Of a DNA stretch of 64,000 nucleotides, positions 16,532 to 26,442 are shown one piece after another (position 1 is the first letter of the stretch; each line of letters starts with the position of its first letter). Under the pieces are notes generated by a model. That model did not search any database. It was not told the origin of the DNA and saw only the letters and a program-made list of their open reading frames with translations. The stretch is taken from assembly GCA_002699585.1 (NCBI GenBank), contig PABP01000010.1, forward strand, positions 94,718 to 158,717. The letters are read 5' to 3'. The translations under genes were made by a program, and so were the position numbers. This DNA is from Anaerolineaceae bacterium (GTDB taxonomy: Bacteria > Chloroflexota > Anaerolineae > Aggregatilineales > Phototrophicaceae).

Positions 16532-19462
16532 ATGGGCCGACGTCGCATGATATGGGTGACGGCTATCCTGGTGCTGACGCTGACGGTCATGGCCGCCAAT
16601 GCGCAGCAAGACGCCTGTGTACAGCTTGTGCAGCAGGCACTGGCAGCCGTCGATGAAAATTGCGATGGGCTATCACGCAATAGCGCCTGTTATGGCTTTA
16701 ATCGCGTGGATGCCTCTTTTGTACAAGAAGTTGATGACGACTTTTTTACTATTCCCGCTGATACCACACCCCTTGTTCAACTCGCAGAAATCGCCACCGC
16801 CGGACTGGATACTGCTCTGGAGCAGTGGGGCGTGGCTGTGATGAGCGTCCAGGCGAATGTGCCGAATGTCTTACCGGGCCAGAATGTGACCTTCATGCTG
16901 GTGGGCGATGTTGAAGTGGAAAACGCAGTCGACCCTGATGAAGCGTTTGAATCAGTGGACCCGATTGAGGCCGTGACAGCGGTCAGTGCTAATATCCGCA
17001 GTGGCCCCAGCCGCCGCAGCAATGTGGTCAGCAGCCTGGGACGCAACCGCGAGGTGCTGGTCGATGGCCAGAGTGCCGACAATGAGTGGCTGCGGGTGAT
17101 CTTCGATGAGCGCATCGGCTGGATGAGCCGCACAGTGCTGGAAGACAATGCCGCATTTGACGATTTACCTGTCTATGATGGTTTCCAACGCGCGCCAATG
17201 CAATCCTTCTACCTGACAACAGGCATTGGCGGCATTCGCTGTGAAGCAGCCACCGATAGCGTGCTGGTCGTACAGGGGCCGGAAGATATCAATATTGACC
17301 TGACGGTTAATGGCGCACGCATCCAGATTGGCTCGACGATTATCATTCGTCTGCTGCCGCCGGGTGACGTGCTGGAATTCATCGTGATTGATGGCCATCT
17401 GATTATTTATGATGATGAAAACGGCACGGAAACGCGCGTTGAGGAAGGCTACCGCACGACGATGTGCCTGGATGAAGGCCAGGATCTGGGCCTGGATGGC
17501 AACATCGATGACCTGACGGTCAGTTGTGCGCCTTCCCCACCGGAACCGCTAAACCCGGATGATTTTAGCGAGTTCTGTACGCTGGAAGATGTGTCGCCGG
17601 ATTTGCTGAATTACGGCATCAACGTTGAAGCGTGCGGCGATGATGACGACGAAAACGGAGATATGGGCATTATCGTCGTTACGACGGAAGATGAGGACCA
17701 GCCGGTCGTCATCGGCAACGTGCCCAACCCGACCAGTCCGACGAGCCCACCGCCCAGCAATGATTCGACCTGCGATCAGTTCGCCCTGCTCGACCCGCTG
17801 GGTGGCATCCCGGCGACGCCCTACACGTATCGTTGGAGCGGCCTGAGTGGCGCTGAGTGGTACAAGGTGATGTTCTGGAATGCGCAGGACAACTTGCTAG
17901 CGACAGAATTCCGGGTGGATGCGCCAACAACGAATGTGCTGGCCAATATCGGGCAGTACCCAACCGGAGCGTTTATCCAGTGGGAAGTGCTGGCGATGGA
18001 TGGCGAAGCGATTCTGTGCTCGACTGGACGCAGTGACGTGACGCAGCGTGTAGGCGATCCCAATCCGCCGCCGCCGAATGAGCCGGAAGAAACAGAAGAG
18101 CCAGAAGTACCGGGGCCGCTGACCGCTTCGTGGGCCTGCCAGAACATCACGAATGGCGAAGGTCCGGCGACGGCGCTGGTCACTTGGAGCGGGGCCGACA
18201 GCAACGTCAATATCATGTGGGATGTGGGCGAAGGCTCCGACAGCACCACAGGTGGCTCACCGAGTGGCAGCACAACCGTAAGCCTACCGTTCGGCTACTC
18301 CGAAGGTGGCACAGTCAGCGATGCCGACGAAACAGTCAATCTGCCGTCGCTGGACTGCTATGAAGAACCACTACCGCCACCCGTTGGGCCGCTGACTGCA
18401 AGCTGGTCCTGCCAGACAATGACCAGCGGTGAAGGTCCGGCAACGGCGCTCATCAACTGGGGCGGAGCCGATAGCACAGTCAATATTAGCTATGATGCCG
18501 GTGAGGGTACAGGTAACACAACTGGTGCCGCGCCGAGTGGCAGCACGACTGTAAGTTTGCCCTATGGTTACTCTGAGGGCGGGTCGGTCAGTGATGCTGA
18601 TGAAACGGTCAATCTGGGGTCGCTGGATTGCTATGAGGAACCGCCGCCACCGCCGACACCGTTGAGCGCAAGCTGGTCATGTACGACGATGGGTGATGGC
18701 GAAACCGCAGCGACGGCGACCATTAGCTGGAGCAATGCTGACCAGTCGGTCAACATCAGCTATGACAATGGCCTGACAACAGTCAATACATCGAGCACCG
18801 CGCCCGGTGGCAGCCTGGTTGTGAGCTTGCCGACCAGCTACTCCGAGGGTGGGTCAGTGAGCGATGCTGACGATAGCGTCAACCTGGGATCGCTGGACTG
18901 CTACGAAGAACCACCACCGCCACCACCGGGTCCGTTGGCCGCAAGCTGGTCATGTACGACACTGGGCAATGGCGACAACATCCCGTCAACAGCGACCATC
19001 GTCTGGAGTGAGGCCGATAGCACAGTCAGTATCAATTATGACAACAGCGATACGCCCGCGAGCACCAGCGGCGCTGGCCCCAGTGGCAGCACGGTTGTGA
19101 CACTATCCTTTGGTTTCTCATCGGGAGGTGAGGTCAAAGATGCTGATGAAACCATCAATCTGCCATCGCTGGATTGCATCGAGCAACCGCCGCCAGGGCC
19201 ACTAACTGCCCGGTGGGCATGTGAGACTTACTCCAATGGAGAATCGCCTGGATCAGCACGTATCTCCTGGGATGGCGCTGACCAGACGGTGAGCATCACT
19301 TACGATAACAGTGGCACCACTGGGAGTTCATCAGGTCCGGCTCCATCGGGGTCGGTAGTCGTGCCACTGGAATTCGGCTGGTCGGAGATTGGCGGCTCTG
19401 TCAGCGATAGTGATGAGAAAGTTGATTTCGGCGGCATTGGCTGCTTCGATCAACAGAGCTAA
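16532..19462 (+). CDS. Large secreted SH3/repeat-domain protein
   Basis: 976 residues from ATG 16532 (GGGGAGA upstream). Order: signal peptide ending ANAQ; a Cys-containing helical domain (ACVQLVQQALAAVDENC to ACYGFN); SH3-type domain (VSANIRSGPSRRSNVVSSLG to EWLRVIF, about 150-205); a FecR-like beta region (IIIRLLPPGDVLEFIVIDG); an acidic/Pro-rich linker; an Ig-like domain (YTYRWSGLSGAEWYKVMFW); then five tandem repeats of about 90 residues starting GPLTASW-C and ending -SLDCYEE, joined by proline linkers. The repeats each carry two Cys, likely a disulfide. Probably cell-surface or extracellular; no enzymatic motif is seen. Confidence 0.85.
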   Translation: MGRRRMIWVTAILVLTLTVMAANAQQDACVQLVQQALAAVDENCDGLSRNSACYGFNRVDASFVQEVDDDFFTIPADTTPLVQLAEIATAGLDTALEQWGVAVMSVQANVPNVLPGQNVTFMLVGDVEVENAVDPDEAFESVDPIEAVTAVSANIRSGPSRRSNVVSSLGRNREVLVDGQSADNEWLRVIFDERIGWMSRTVLEDNAAFDDLPVYDGFQRAPMQSFYLTTGIGGIRCEAATDSVLVVQGPEDINIDLTVNGARIQIGSTIIIRLLPPGDVLEFIVIDGHLIIYDDENGTETRVEEGYRTTMCLDEGQDLGLDGNIDDLTVSCAPSPPEPLNPDDFSEFCTLEDVSPDLLNYGINVEACGDDDDENGDMGIIVVTTEDEDQPVVIGNVPNPTSPTSPPPSNDSTCDQFALLDPLGGIPATPYTYRWSGLSGAEWYKVMFWNAQDNLLATEFRVDAPTTNVLANIGQYPTGAFIQWEVLAMDGEAILCSTGRSDVTQRVGDPNPPPPNEPEETEEPEVPGPLTASWACQNITNGEGPATALVTWSGADSNVNIMWDVGEGSDSTTGGSPSGSTTVSLPFGYSEGGTVSDADETVNLPSLDCYEEPLPPPVGPLTASWSCQTMTSGEGPATALINWGGADSTVNISYDAGEGTGNTTGAAPSGSTTVSLPYGYSEGGSVSDADETVNLGSLDCYEEPPPPPTPLSASWSCTTMGDGETAATATISWSNADQSVNISYDNGLTTVNTSSTAPGGSLVVSLPTSYSEGGSVSDADDSVNLGSLDCYEEPPPPPPGPLAASWSCTTLGNGDNIPSTATIVWSEADSTVSINYDNSDTPASTSGAGPSGSTVVTLSFGFSSGGEVKDADETINLPSLDCIEQPPPGPLTARWACETYSNGESPGSARISWDGADQTVSITYDNSGTTGSSSGPAPSGSVVVPLEFGWSEIGGSVSDSDEKVDFGGIGCFDQQS
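18109..19456 (+). repeat. Five tandem protein repeats (about 265-280 bp each)
   Basis: Units begin near 18109, 18385, 18655, 18928 and 19195. Each encodes xPLxAxW-C, then W..AD..V.I..D, then PSGS.VV.L..G.S..G.V.D.D..V and a closing Cys. The first two are the most alike at DNA level, so duplication is probably recent there. Confidence 0.8.
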
Positions 19463-19488
19463 AGCTTTTATCAAACAAACTGTTTGGG

Positions 19489-19520
19489 AGAGGACACGGC
19501 GTAGGCTGTGTCCTCTTTAA
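19489..19520 (+). terminator. Terminator of the secreted repeat-protein gene
   Basis: Stem AGAGGACAC/GTGTCCTCT (19489-19497 and 19508-19516) then TTTAATT, 27 bases after the stop codon. Confidence 0.75.
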
Positions 19521-19527
19521 TTCCGCG

Positions 19528-19890
19528 TCAATGCAGGCGATTTTTGATCTCTCCACGCCCGATGGATACGATGCGCACGGGTCCTTGTACCGAATTGACG
19601 TAGTAAAGATAATAGTCCGAAAGCAAAATGTTATCGTTAACAGCTTCGAGCACGTCAAATTGACGCAGATAACGCAACCGTTCCTCCGGGTGAGCGACGG
19701 AAAAATCGGCACTTTCCCAGCAATCGCACCCGGCTGTTTCACAGTAAAACAAGCGCGGGAAAATCAGCCAGCAGTGGTCTTCAGGCTCCATGCGCGTGAG
19801 TTCAAGTACCAGGGGACGGTGATTGTCAATTTCCGAGGCGATACAACAACGCCATTTTTCAGGTTCATCTAATTGGAAGTAATTTTGCAT
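19528..19890 (-). CDS. Hypothetical protein (120 aa)
   Basis: 120 residues starting MQNYFQLDEPEKWRCC. It is rich in acidic and aromatic residues with a Cys/Trp stretch (FYCETAGCDCWESADF) and ends in a beta-like strand (VRIVSIGRGEIKNRLH). No family recognised. An antisense frame of similar length overlaps it (19531-19872), but the minus frame looks more protein-like and has a plausible start. Function unknown. Confidence 0.55.
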   Translation of the reverse strand: MQNYFQLDEPEKWRCCIASEIDNHRPLVLELTRMEPEDHCWLIFPRLFYCETAGCDCWESADFSVAHPEERLRYLRQFDVLEAVNDNILLSDYYLYYVNSVQGPVRIVSIGRGEIKNRLH

Positions 19891-20344
19891 AGGAATAATC
19901 GACTTTAAGAATGCAATTTACGGAGTTTGGCGACCAGATTTTATCAATCAGGCCTGGGTAGCTATTGTCACGCGGTACGACGGCCTCAAAATTACGACAA
20001 GTAGCCAAATGGGCCTCTTACAAAGTGGTTGCCCTTTTAATTTACGCAACTAGCCATACCATCGCGCTAGTGATACGCATGCGTTTACACGGTCACATAG
20101 ACAGCAAACCCTACACGCTATTATAATATGAAAGCGCTCTCAATTAGAACCAATTGGATATGCGTCTGTAACAAGAAATGTGTTCAGTTAGCCCCATATG
20201 TGTGGAAAATCGGTTTTGAGGGCAACCAACGCGTGAAATTCACTCCCCCTATAAACGCAAACGCGACGCATTCCGCAGACAGCGGGAAGCGCAGCCAAGG
20301 CGCGCTCCCGCTGAAAGGTATCTCCAAAGCTTATTCATCAAGTC
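19891..20344. other. Intergenic region
   Basis: No convincing gene. A reading frame at 20128-20355 on the + strand overlaps the end of the TIR-WD40 gene and looks spurious. A strong inverted repeat AGCGGGA...TCCCGCT (20281-20312) lies just behind the TIR-WD40 stop and may mark its 3' end, although no T tract follows. Confidence 0.45.
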
Positions 20345-23300
20345 TTATTCATTGAAGAGGAAGAACTGCTGACGTTCAGCAGGCGTCAGGTCACGGACTT
20401 TGAGCTGCTGAGCCAGGTCGATGAGCTGCGGGATGTCGACCAGCCAGCGCTGGCCCGCGTCTTCAGTCTGGGTGACGACATGGTCGGCATCGGCGCTGAG
20501 GAAGAAGGTGCCAGGTTCTTCATCGTGGCGCATGTTGGCCAGGGCCGTGCCATCTACCTGATAGAGGCGCAGTTGGCCACTGCTGGATGAGGTGAAAATC
20601 AGGTCATCTTGCTGCGACCAGGTCGCGACGACAATCTCGTCAGGCTGCAAGATGCTCTGCTGCTGACCTGTGTTATCCCAAATGTGGACCGTTTTATCCC
20701 AACTCCAACTTGCGATAAATGTCCCCTCTGCACTGAAATCGGCGTCGATGATGCCCTCTGACAACAAGGCCGTGAAGACCACATTGCCATCGACATTCCA
20801 TAGAATAACGCGATCATCACTGGTGATAACCAGCACCTGCTGGCCCGATGGATTCCAACGGGCGTTATCGATAGAGACTTCATGCGGCATTTCGATGACC
20901 TGTTCGCCTGTCTCTGCATCCCAGATACGGACCATGCCGTCATCATCAAAGGTGAGGATACGCTCAGATGGTTGGTGGTAACGGGCGCCCTCGATGCGGC
21001 TGGGGTTATCCAGGACAAAAACGCGCTCCCCGGCTGTGTTCCAGATGATGACGCCGGACGTACAGTCATCGCAACGAGCAGTGGCATTGGCGATGGTCAT
21101 AAAGCGTGCCCCACTGAGCAGGGCGACACTGCTGCTGGTCAGACGATCTTCAAAATCGCTGAGCCGGGCAACAGGTTCCCAGGCGGTGGGCTGCACGCGC
21201 CACAGATCGACAGTGGCACGGCTGGACCCGGTAGCCGTCAGCGCGAACTGGCCATCGTTGGTCAGCAAGAGGGTGCGTATTGGCGATGAGGCAGTGACTT
21301 CCACAAGTTGCACGCCATCGCTGTTGAAGACCCGGCTGACGGTATTGCTGCCGAGGCGGTTGGCAACGACTAAGAACTGGTCAGCAAAAATCTGGGCGTC
21401 CTCGGTATCCGTATGGGAGATGGGTTCCGCAAGCAGGCGTGTACCCTCGTCATCGAGCAGGGAAACGTTGGTGCTACAGACATTGCGACAATTGGGTCGG
21501 CGGGCTGTCTCGACGATGATGCGCGTGTCGTCGCTGTTCCAGTCGGCTTCTGCGAGGCGGCTGTCGAAATCCTGGCTGGCGATGACGTTGCCTTCTTGGA
21601 TGTCATAGACACGGGCACGGAACTGGCAATCGACTTCGCAACCTTCCGCACTGTTGGCAACGAATAGAATCTGGGTGCTATCGCTATTGAAAATGGCATC
21701 GGTGATGGGCAAGCCCTCGCGCCAGGTGCGCAAGCGGGTGCCATCGGCCTGCCAGAGATAGAGGGTATCATCCAGCCAGGTGATGGCCAGCGAACGGTCG
21801 GCGTTCCAGACGAGGCCATCCCAGCGCGTGAGGTCCAGCGGCGGTTCGCTGGTATTGATCAGACGCCACAGATAAACCTCAGTCTGGGTGGGCACAACGA
21901 CATGGGTATGGGCGGCATTGAAGGCCAGCGTGCCCGTATCGGTGCCGTAGTTGTAGTTCATGACGCGGTCGCCGTTGGTATCCCAGAGTTGGGTTTCGCC
22001 AATGGTGCTGGTAACGGCGACGAGGGTGCCATCCGCGACCCAGCGCACGTTAGACGCCAAGAAACCGTGTTCGAGGGTATCGACCGGGCTGCCGTTGCTG
22101 CGCCACAGACTGACGACACTGCCCCACTGTACATAGAAATTAAGGCCCGTCTGGCTCCAGAAGCCCTGACACTCGGTGGGCTGGCCGGGTGGGATGGGCA
22201 CTGTCTGTATCAGCAGGCCGTTGATGCCGTACAGGCGGATGGCATCACAGGCGTTGACCAGGACTTGATCGCCCATCGGGTTGGGGGTGACGCTGCTGGC
22301 CCCCATTTCGCTTTCGATGTCGATGCGCGCCAGGGTATTGCCTGCCGGGTCAACGATGTTCAGGACCAGAGGGCAGACATCACCCAGGGCACATTCCATA
22401 TCGCGCGATAAAAGCGCGGCGGTAGCATCAGGAGCAGGCAACCAGAAAACATCCTCATAGCGCGTGCCTTGCGGCGGTGCGCCGCTGTAACTGACGTTCC
22501 CCTGGCTATCCCAGATTTCCACAAGTTCGCCACTCCAGGCGATGGCAAATTGGCCATCCGGGCTGAAGGCAACATCGCGGGCGCTGCCAACCCCAGTTAG
22601 CTCGACCAGCACTTCGCCACTTTGATCGCGCAGGCTGGCAGGTGTAGTAAAAGTCGGCTGGGTGACGTAACGGTCACCCTGTGTGTTCCAGGCCGTGCCC
22701 TGGCCGGTGATGCTTGTCTCTTGCTTAACAGGTGTAAGCGTTTCATCGAGTGTAATAGATCCGCTGCTATCGGAGACAACAACGGTGGTCCAATCGGCGT
22801 TCCAGGTGATTTCAGGGGGACGCACAGCCCCAGTGTCGTAGCTACCAATCAGACTGCCATCGTCGGCACTCCATAAGCGCAGCACCAGCGTACACAGGTC
22901 ATTGGAGCAATCCGAGGTCGGCAGGGCCAGGGTCATGATACGGCTGCCATCACGGACCCAGCGCATCTGGGACACGACATCGCCATCGTGGTTGAGGCGC
23001 ACCAACTCGGTGCCATCGACCGACCAGACAACAGCATCATCGGCGGCCCAGGTGTAAACACGTTGGCCATCGACGTTCCAACCCGCACTGACAGTGATGC
23101 CATTGGGTGAATGCACCAGGGTTTGCAGCAAATTGCCATCCTGGCCCCAGATGCGAGCGGTGCCATCATCGCCTGTGGTCAGCAGACGGGAACCGTCCCT
23201 GTTCCAGCCAACGACATTGATGGCCGAACCGCTATGGCGCAACACCGCTACTTCCTGAACTTGATTGAGAATGGCATTGGTCAGGGCATCATAGCTCTGG

Positions 23301-24199
23301 ATGTGGTAAATGCCTTCGGTGATGAAACGCAATGACTCCAGGGCCAGCAGCAGGGCCGTCTGACCGTTGCCGCTCTGCAATTCCTGGTCAGAGAGGGTCG
23401 TCAGGAACAGAGATTGGGTATCACGGGCGCGCTGAAGGTTAGACTCGCTGATGTCGCGCTCAACAGCCAGGTCACGGTTGCTCTGGTCGAGGTTCATGGA
23501 TTGGACGATAGCGACGGCCAGCAAACCGATAGCCACTACCAGTGCAAACAACGAACTGATTAGCAGGGTACGCTGGCGCTGATTTTGGGCGCGGCGGCTC
23601 TCTAAGATGTACTCACGGTGGAGTTCACCGGGGGCAGGCAGCTTTTCTTCTGCTTGCAGCAGCCAGTTTTCCGCATTCTGGACTTCTGTGCCGCGCAACA
23701 GATAGCTGTTGTCACGATTTTCGGCTTGCCACTCCTGGGCTTTTACCAGAAAGCGGGTATGGGCCTGCACATGCTCCAGATCGGTTTTGAGCGCGCCTTC
23801 CAGGGTTTGCATAGCAACATCAAAGTCGTCGGTATCGCGGAAGAAAATCCAGTTGTGACTGTTTATAGCCGGGTGCATTTTGGCGCGCAGGTCAGGATCG
23901 ACAACCTCGCGGTAGAGCACGGGTATGAAGCGCTTATGTTGGTCCACAGCGTACGCGATTTCGCGGGCGCAAACTTCTGAGTCGACGCTATCGGGGCTGA
24001 TGACGAAGATGAAGTTGTCAGCGGCATCTATCCCGGCCTGGATCTCGCGCCACCAGTTGGCTGTAGGCGGGATATCTTCCCAATCAACCCAGATTTCATG
24101 GTCGAGAGAAACCAGCGCCTGCTCTAATTTTTGAACGAAGGCTTTATCGCGCCGAGAATAGGAAATAAATGCATCAGAAATATTAAAGGTATCAGCCAT
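20345..24199 (-). CDS. TIR - membrane helix - WD40 repeat protein
   Basis: 1284 residues. Residues about 7-135 are a TIR domain: DAFISYSRRDKAFVQKLEQAL, IWVDWEDI, FIFVISPDSVDSEVCAREIAYA and RFIPVL. The Glu at about 80 sits where TIR NADases have their catalytic Glu. One membrane helix follows (about 211-233, LLISSLFALVVAIGLLAVAIV), then a helical segment with QSLFLTTLSDQELQSGNGQTALLLALES, and from about residue 315 many WD40-like blades (DGSRLLTTGDDGTARIWGQDG and so on). This resembles the multidomain STAND-like receptors of filamentous bacteria. The TIR is probably cytoplasmic; the propeller would sit across the membrane if the helix spans. Signalling role, possibly defence; no other defence genes are adjacent. 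Confidence 0.9.
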   Translation of the reverse strand: MADTFNISDAFISYSRRDKAFVQKLEQALVSLDHEIWVDWEDIPPTANWWREIQAGIDAADNFIFVISPDSVDSEVCAREIAYAVDQHKRFIPVLYREVVDPDLRAKMHPAINSHNWIFFRDTDDFDVAMQTLEGALKTDLEHVQAHTRFLVKAQEWQAENRDNSYLLRGTEVQNAENWLLQAEEKLPAPGELHREYILESRRAQNQRQRTLLISSLFALVVAIGLLAVAIVQSMNLDQSNRDLAVERDISESNLQRARDTQSLFLTTLSDQELQSGNGQTALLLALESLRFITEGIYHIQSYDALTNAILNQVQEVAVLRHSGSAINVVGWNRDGSRLLTTGDDGTARIWGQDGNLLQTLVHSPNGITVSAGWNVDGQRVYTWAADDAVVWSVDGTELVRLNHDGDVVSQMRWVRDGSRIMTLALPTSDCSNDLCTLVLRLWSADDGSLIGSYDTGAVRPPEITWNADWTTVVVSDSSGSITLDETLTPVKQETSITGQGTAWNTQGDRYVTQPTFTTPASLRDQSGEVLVELTGVGSARDVAFSPDGQFAIAWSGELVEIWDSQGNVSYSGAPPQGTRYEDVFWLPAPDATAALLSRDMECALGDVCPLVLNIVDPAGNTLARIDIESEMGASSVTPNPMGDQVLVNACDAIRLYGINGLLIQTVPIPPGQPTECQGFWSQTGLNFYVQWGSVVSLWRSNGSPVDTLEHGFLASNVRWVADGTLVAVTSTIGETQLWDTNGDRVMNYNYGTDTGTLAFNAAHTHVVVPTQTEVYLWRLINTSEPPLDLTRWDGLVWNADRSLAITWLDDTLYLWQADGTRLRTWREGLPITDAIFNSDSTQILFVANSAEGCEVDCQFRARVYDIQEGNVIASQDFDSRLAEADWNSDDTRIIVETARRPNCRNVCSTNVSLLDDEGTRLLAEPISHTDTEDAQIFADQFLVVANRLGSNTVSRVFNSDGVQLVEVTASSPIRTLLLTNDGQFALTATGSSRATVDLWRVQPTAWEPVARLSDFEDRLTSSSVALLSGARFMTIANATARCDDCTSGVIIWNTAGERVFVLDNPSRIEGARYHQPSERILTFDDDGMVRIWDAETGEQVIEMPHEVSIDNARWNPSGQQVLVITSDDRVILWNVDGNVVFTALLSEGIIDADFSAEGTFIASWSWDKTVHIWDNTGQQQSILQPDEIVVATWSQQDDLIFTSSSSGQLRLYQVDGTALANMRHDEEPGTFFLSADADHVVTQTEDAGQRWLVDIPQLIDLAQQLKVRDLTPAERQQFFLFNE

Positions 24200-24623
24200 T
24201 TTGTACCCTTTGCCGGGGATGAGTTGCCATGCGACCGTGTATCAAATTCATTATTGAAGACGATATTATGACGAAATTCAGTGCCATGATGTCCATTATA
24301 GGGTGCTGAGGTAGGCTACACAACAGACGTACAGGCGGCGACACCCCTTTTGGACGCCTGCGGGTGACCAAACTTCTCCGTGTCAGCACGTAATTTTATC
24401 GCTTTTACAAAGATTTATTCGGTTTTTGAACAACATTTATGCAGCATGTATGCAATATGTTGTAACTTTAAAATATGAAGCGGGTGAGGCTGCGCGGCAC
24501 ATCGCAGACGAACATCCCTAATCACCGTGGGCTGCCCGCTTTATCGATAGACAAAGACACAACCAGAGACGCAAATAAATACGCAAACAGATATACAACG
24601 GACATAACAAGCAAATACTAGCG
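24200..24623. other. Intergenic region between divergent signalling genes
   Basis: About 420 bases between the TIR-WD40 gene (minus) and a response-regulator/kinase gene (plus). It holds the inverted repeat at 24430-24463 and AT-rich DNA; promoters for both genes are expected but not clearly seen. Confidence 0.45.
24430..24463. promoter_or_regulatory. Imperfect inverted repeat, possible operator
   Basis: ACAACAT (24430-24436) and ATGTTGT (24457-24463) frame a second inner pair (TATGCA/TGCATA-like). A 34-base near-palindrome between divergent genes is typical of a regulator site. No binding protein is known. Confidence 0.3.
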
Positions 24624-25772
24624 ATGAGTAATGTTCCTATGGACACTGGTAATCGACACATCCTGATTACGGATGATAACCCGACAAATATTATCCTGCT
24701 TGACCGCGTACTCCAGCGCATGGGCTACGACATATCCCATGCGGAAACCGGTGAAGAAACTATTCGTCTGCTAGAAAACGAAGATTTCGACCTCGTTTTG
24801 CTGGATATTATGTTGCCCGGTATGTCGGGCTATGAGGTACTAGACTGGATTCGCCAGCGTTACAGCTTGGAAAGCTTGCCCGTTATTCTCATCAGCGCAC
24901 TGACAGACGAATCAAACATCATTGAAGGCCTCGAAATGGGGGCTAACGATTACGTCACTAAACCCATCAATGTCGATGTGGTACAACTGCGCGTGGATAC
25001 CCAACTTAAGATCAAGCAGGCCTTTGCAGAGAAAGCTTACGTGGCTGAACAACTGCGCAAAACCAACGATATGCAAAATCGCTTGATGCATATCGCGTCG
25101 CATGATCTCAAAAATCCGATCAACAATGTCACCATGTCGTTGCAACTGCTGGAATACAAGTTCGGTGGCGATGATATGCTGACTATAGCTGTCGAGCAGT
25201 TGAAAAAGATGGAAGACATCGTGCACGAGTTCCTGGAACAAGAGCTGATCCAAAATGATCGCTTACAAGTAAAACGTGAGGCGGTCAGCTATGACAAAGT
25301 GCTGGAATACGTCCTTATAGCCTACCAGCATGCAGCGGATGCCAAAGGCATCTCGATTCACGTCGATCTCTCTGGCCAGGAGGTATTGGGCGATCCATCA
25401 CGTTTGGAACAAGTCTTGAATAATCTGGTGAGCAACGCCATCAAATATGCGACGCCCAATACAAGCGTGACGATCAGCGATGATGTTTATGATGAAACGG
25501 TACGCTTGAAAATCCATAATATCGGTGAACCCATTCCAGAAGCCGAAATGAACCTGTTGTTCCAACCATTCAGCAAATTATCGACGCGGCCCACGGCGGG
25601 TGAGCATAGTTCGGGGCTGGGTTTATGGATTGTCCAGCAGATGATGGAAGTCCAGGATGGTGCGGTCGGCACTAACCCGCAGGTGACGGATGGCGCTGAG
25701 TTCTGGATTGAACTGCCGCGTCAGAGCGAGGCTTTAAGCGACGAAACATCGGCGACGATGACATCGGCCTAA
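24624..25772 (+). CDS. Response regulator - histidine kinase hybrid
   Basis: 382 residues. Residues 11-128 are a receiver: HILITDDNPTN has the acidic pocket, FDLVLLDIMLPGMSGYE has phospho-acceptor Asp61, and TKP has the conserved Lys. A helix (about 130-150) leads to a HisKA domain with MHIASHDLKNPINNV (His160). The HATPase domain has NNLVSNAIKYA (N box) and SSGLGLWIVQQMM (G2 box). There are no membrane segments. A receiver ahead of the kinase means it likely takes phosphate from another kinase and modulates its own autokinase. The ribosome site is weak. Confidence 0.93.
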   Translation: MSNVPMDTGNRHILITDDNPTNIILLDRVLQRMGYDISHAETGEETIRLLENEDFDLVLLDIMLPGMSGYEVLDWIRQRYSLESLPVILISALTDESNIIEGLEMGANDYVTKPINVDVVQLRVDTQLKIKQAFAEKAYVAEQLRKTNDMQNRLMHIASHDLKNPINNVTMSLQLLEYKFGGDDMLTIAVEQLKKMEDIVHEFLEQELIQNDRLQVKREAVSYDKVLEYVLIAYQHAADAKGISIHVDLSGQEVLGDPSRLEQVLNNLVSNAIKYATPNTSVTISDDVYDETVRLKIHNIGEPIPEAEMNLLFQPFSKLSTRPTAGEHSSGLGLWIVQQMMEVQDGAVGTNPQVTDGAEFWIELPRQSEALSDETSATMTSA

Positions 25773-25799
25773 TGTATTTTCGGCTGCATATGAAGGGCT

Positions 25800-26261
25800 T
25801 CAAGCCAATGTCCGGTTATATTCCTCGATTTGGGTGCGCAGCCAGGTCAATGCTTTGTCCGCATCAGTGAAGATGCGAATGACCACTGTATCATCGTGCC
25901 TGATCGAATTGATGAAGAAGCCAAGCGTCCGATTGACAAACGAGTCCCGCATCACAATAGCAGTAAATGCGCGGCGCCCTTCTGGGACTGCCGCGAGTAT
26001 ATCCATGCCACGCGAACGACTATAGGGGGTAAATCCCTGATCGGGATGGGTCAGATTTTGCAGAATGGCGATGGGGTGATTTCCTGGCCAGGTATTGATT
26101 GTGTCGATCACTAAATCGGCCCAGGTATCGACACCGGCGCGTTGCATGCAGCCATCGGTCTGAATATAGCAAATCTGTTTATCTTGTAACCAAGCACGCA
26201 TAACACCAAAATCGTAGTACTCTGGATCTTGAAGCGGATATTCCAAAAACATAATTCTCAA
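25800..26261 (-). CDS. Hypothetical STAS-like protein (153 aa)
   Basis: 153 residues. LVIDTINTWPGNHPIAILQNLTH, AAVPEGRRAFTAIVMRDSFVNRTLGFFI and VVIRIFTDADKALTWLRTQIEEY follow a strand-helix order close to SpoIIAA-like/STAS folds, whose typical ending is F.D...A..WL. The match is by pattern only. It overlaps nothing and stands alone on the minus strand between the hybrid kinase and other minus-strand genes. Possibly a regulatory protein. Confidence 0.6.
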   Translation of the reverse strand: MRIMFLEYPLQDPEYYDFGVMRAWLQDKQICYIQTDGCMQRAGVDTWADLVIDTINTWPGNHPIAILQNLTHPDQGFTPYSRSRGMDILAAVPEGRRAFTAIVMRDSFVNRTLGFFINSIRHDDTVVIRIFTDADKALTWLRTQIEEYNRTLA

Positions 26262-26442
26262 CTTAGCCTACACTCAAATAAGATGTTGCGCCTATAAAAG
26301 CCCTTATGCGAGATCCTCACTACACTCTATCTTCAATTTCCCAGGCGTGGTCCAGATCGTGCCAAGCCAGACGGCGGACGAAGTAGCGCGGCGTCCTCTA
26401 CAGATTGGGGGTTTACTATCATAAATGGGAGTATATATCAGG

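Noticed and set aside
19531..19872. 113-codon + strand frame
   Set aside because: Overlaps the minus-strand hypothetical gene; the minus frame has better start context and protein character, though neither is certain.
20128..20355. 75-codon + strand reading frame
   Set aside because: No ribosome site, basic random-looking sequence, and it overlaps the end of the TIR-WD40 gene.
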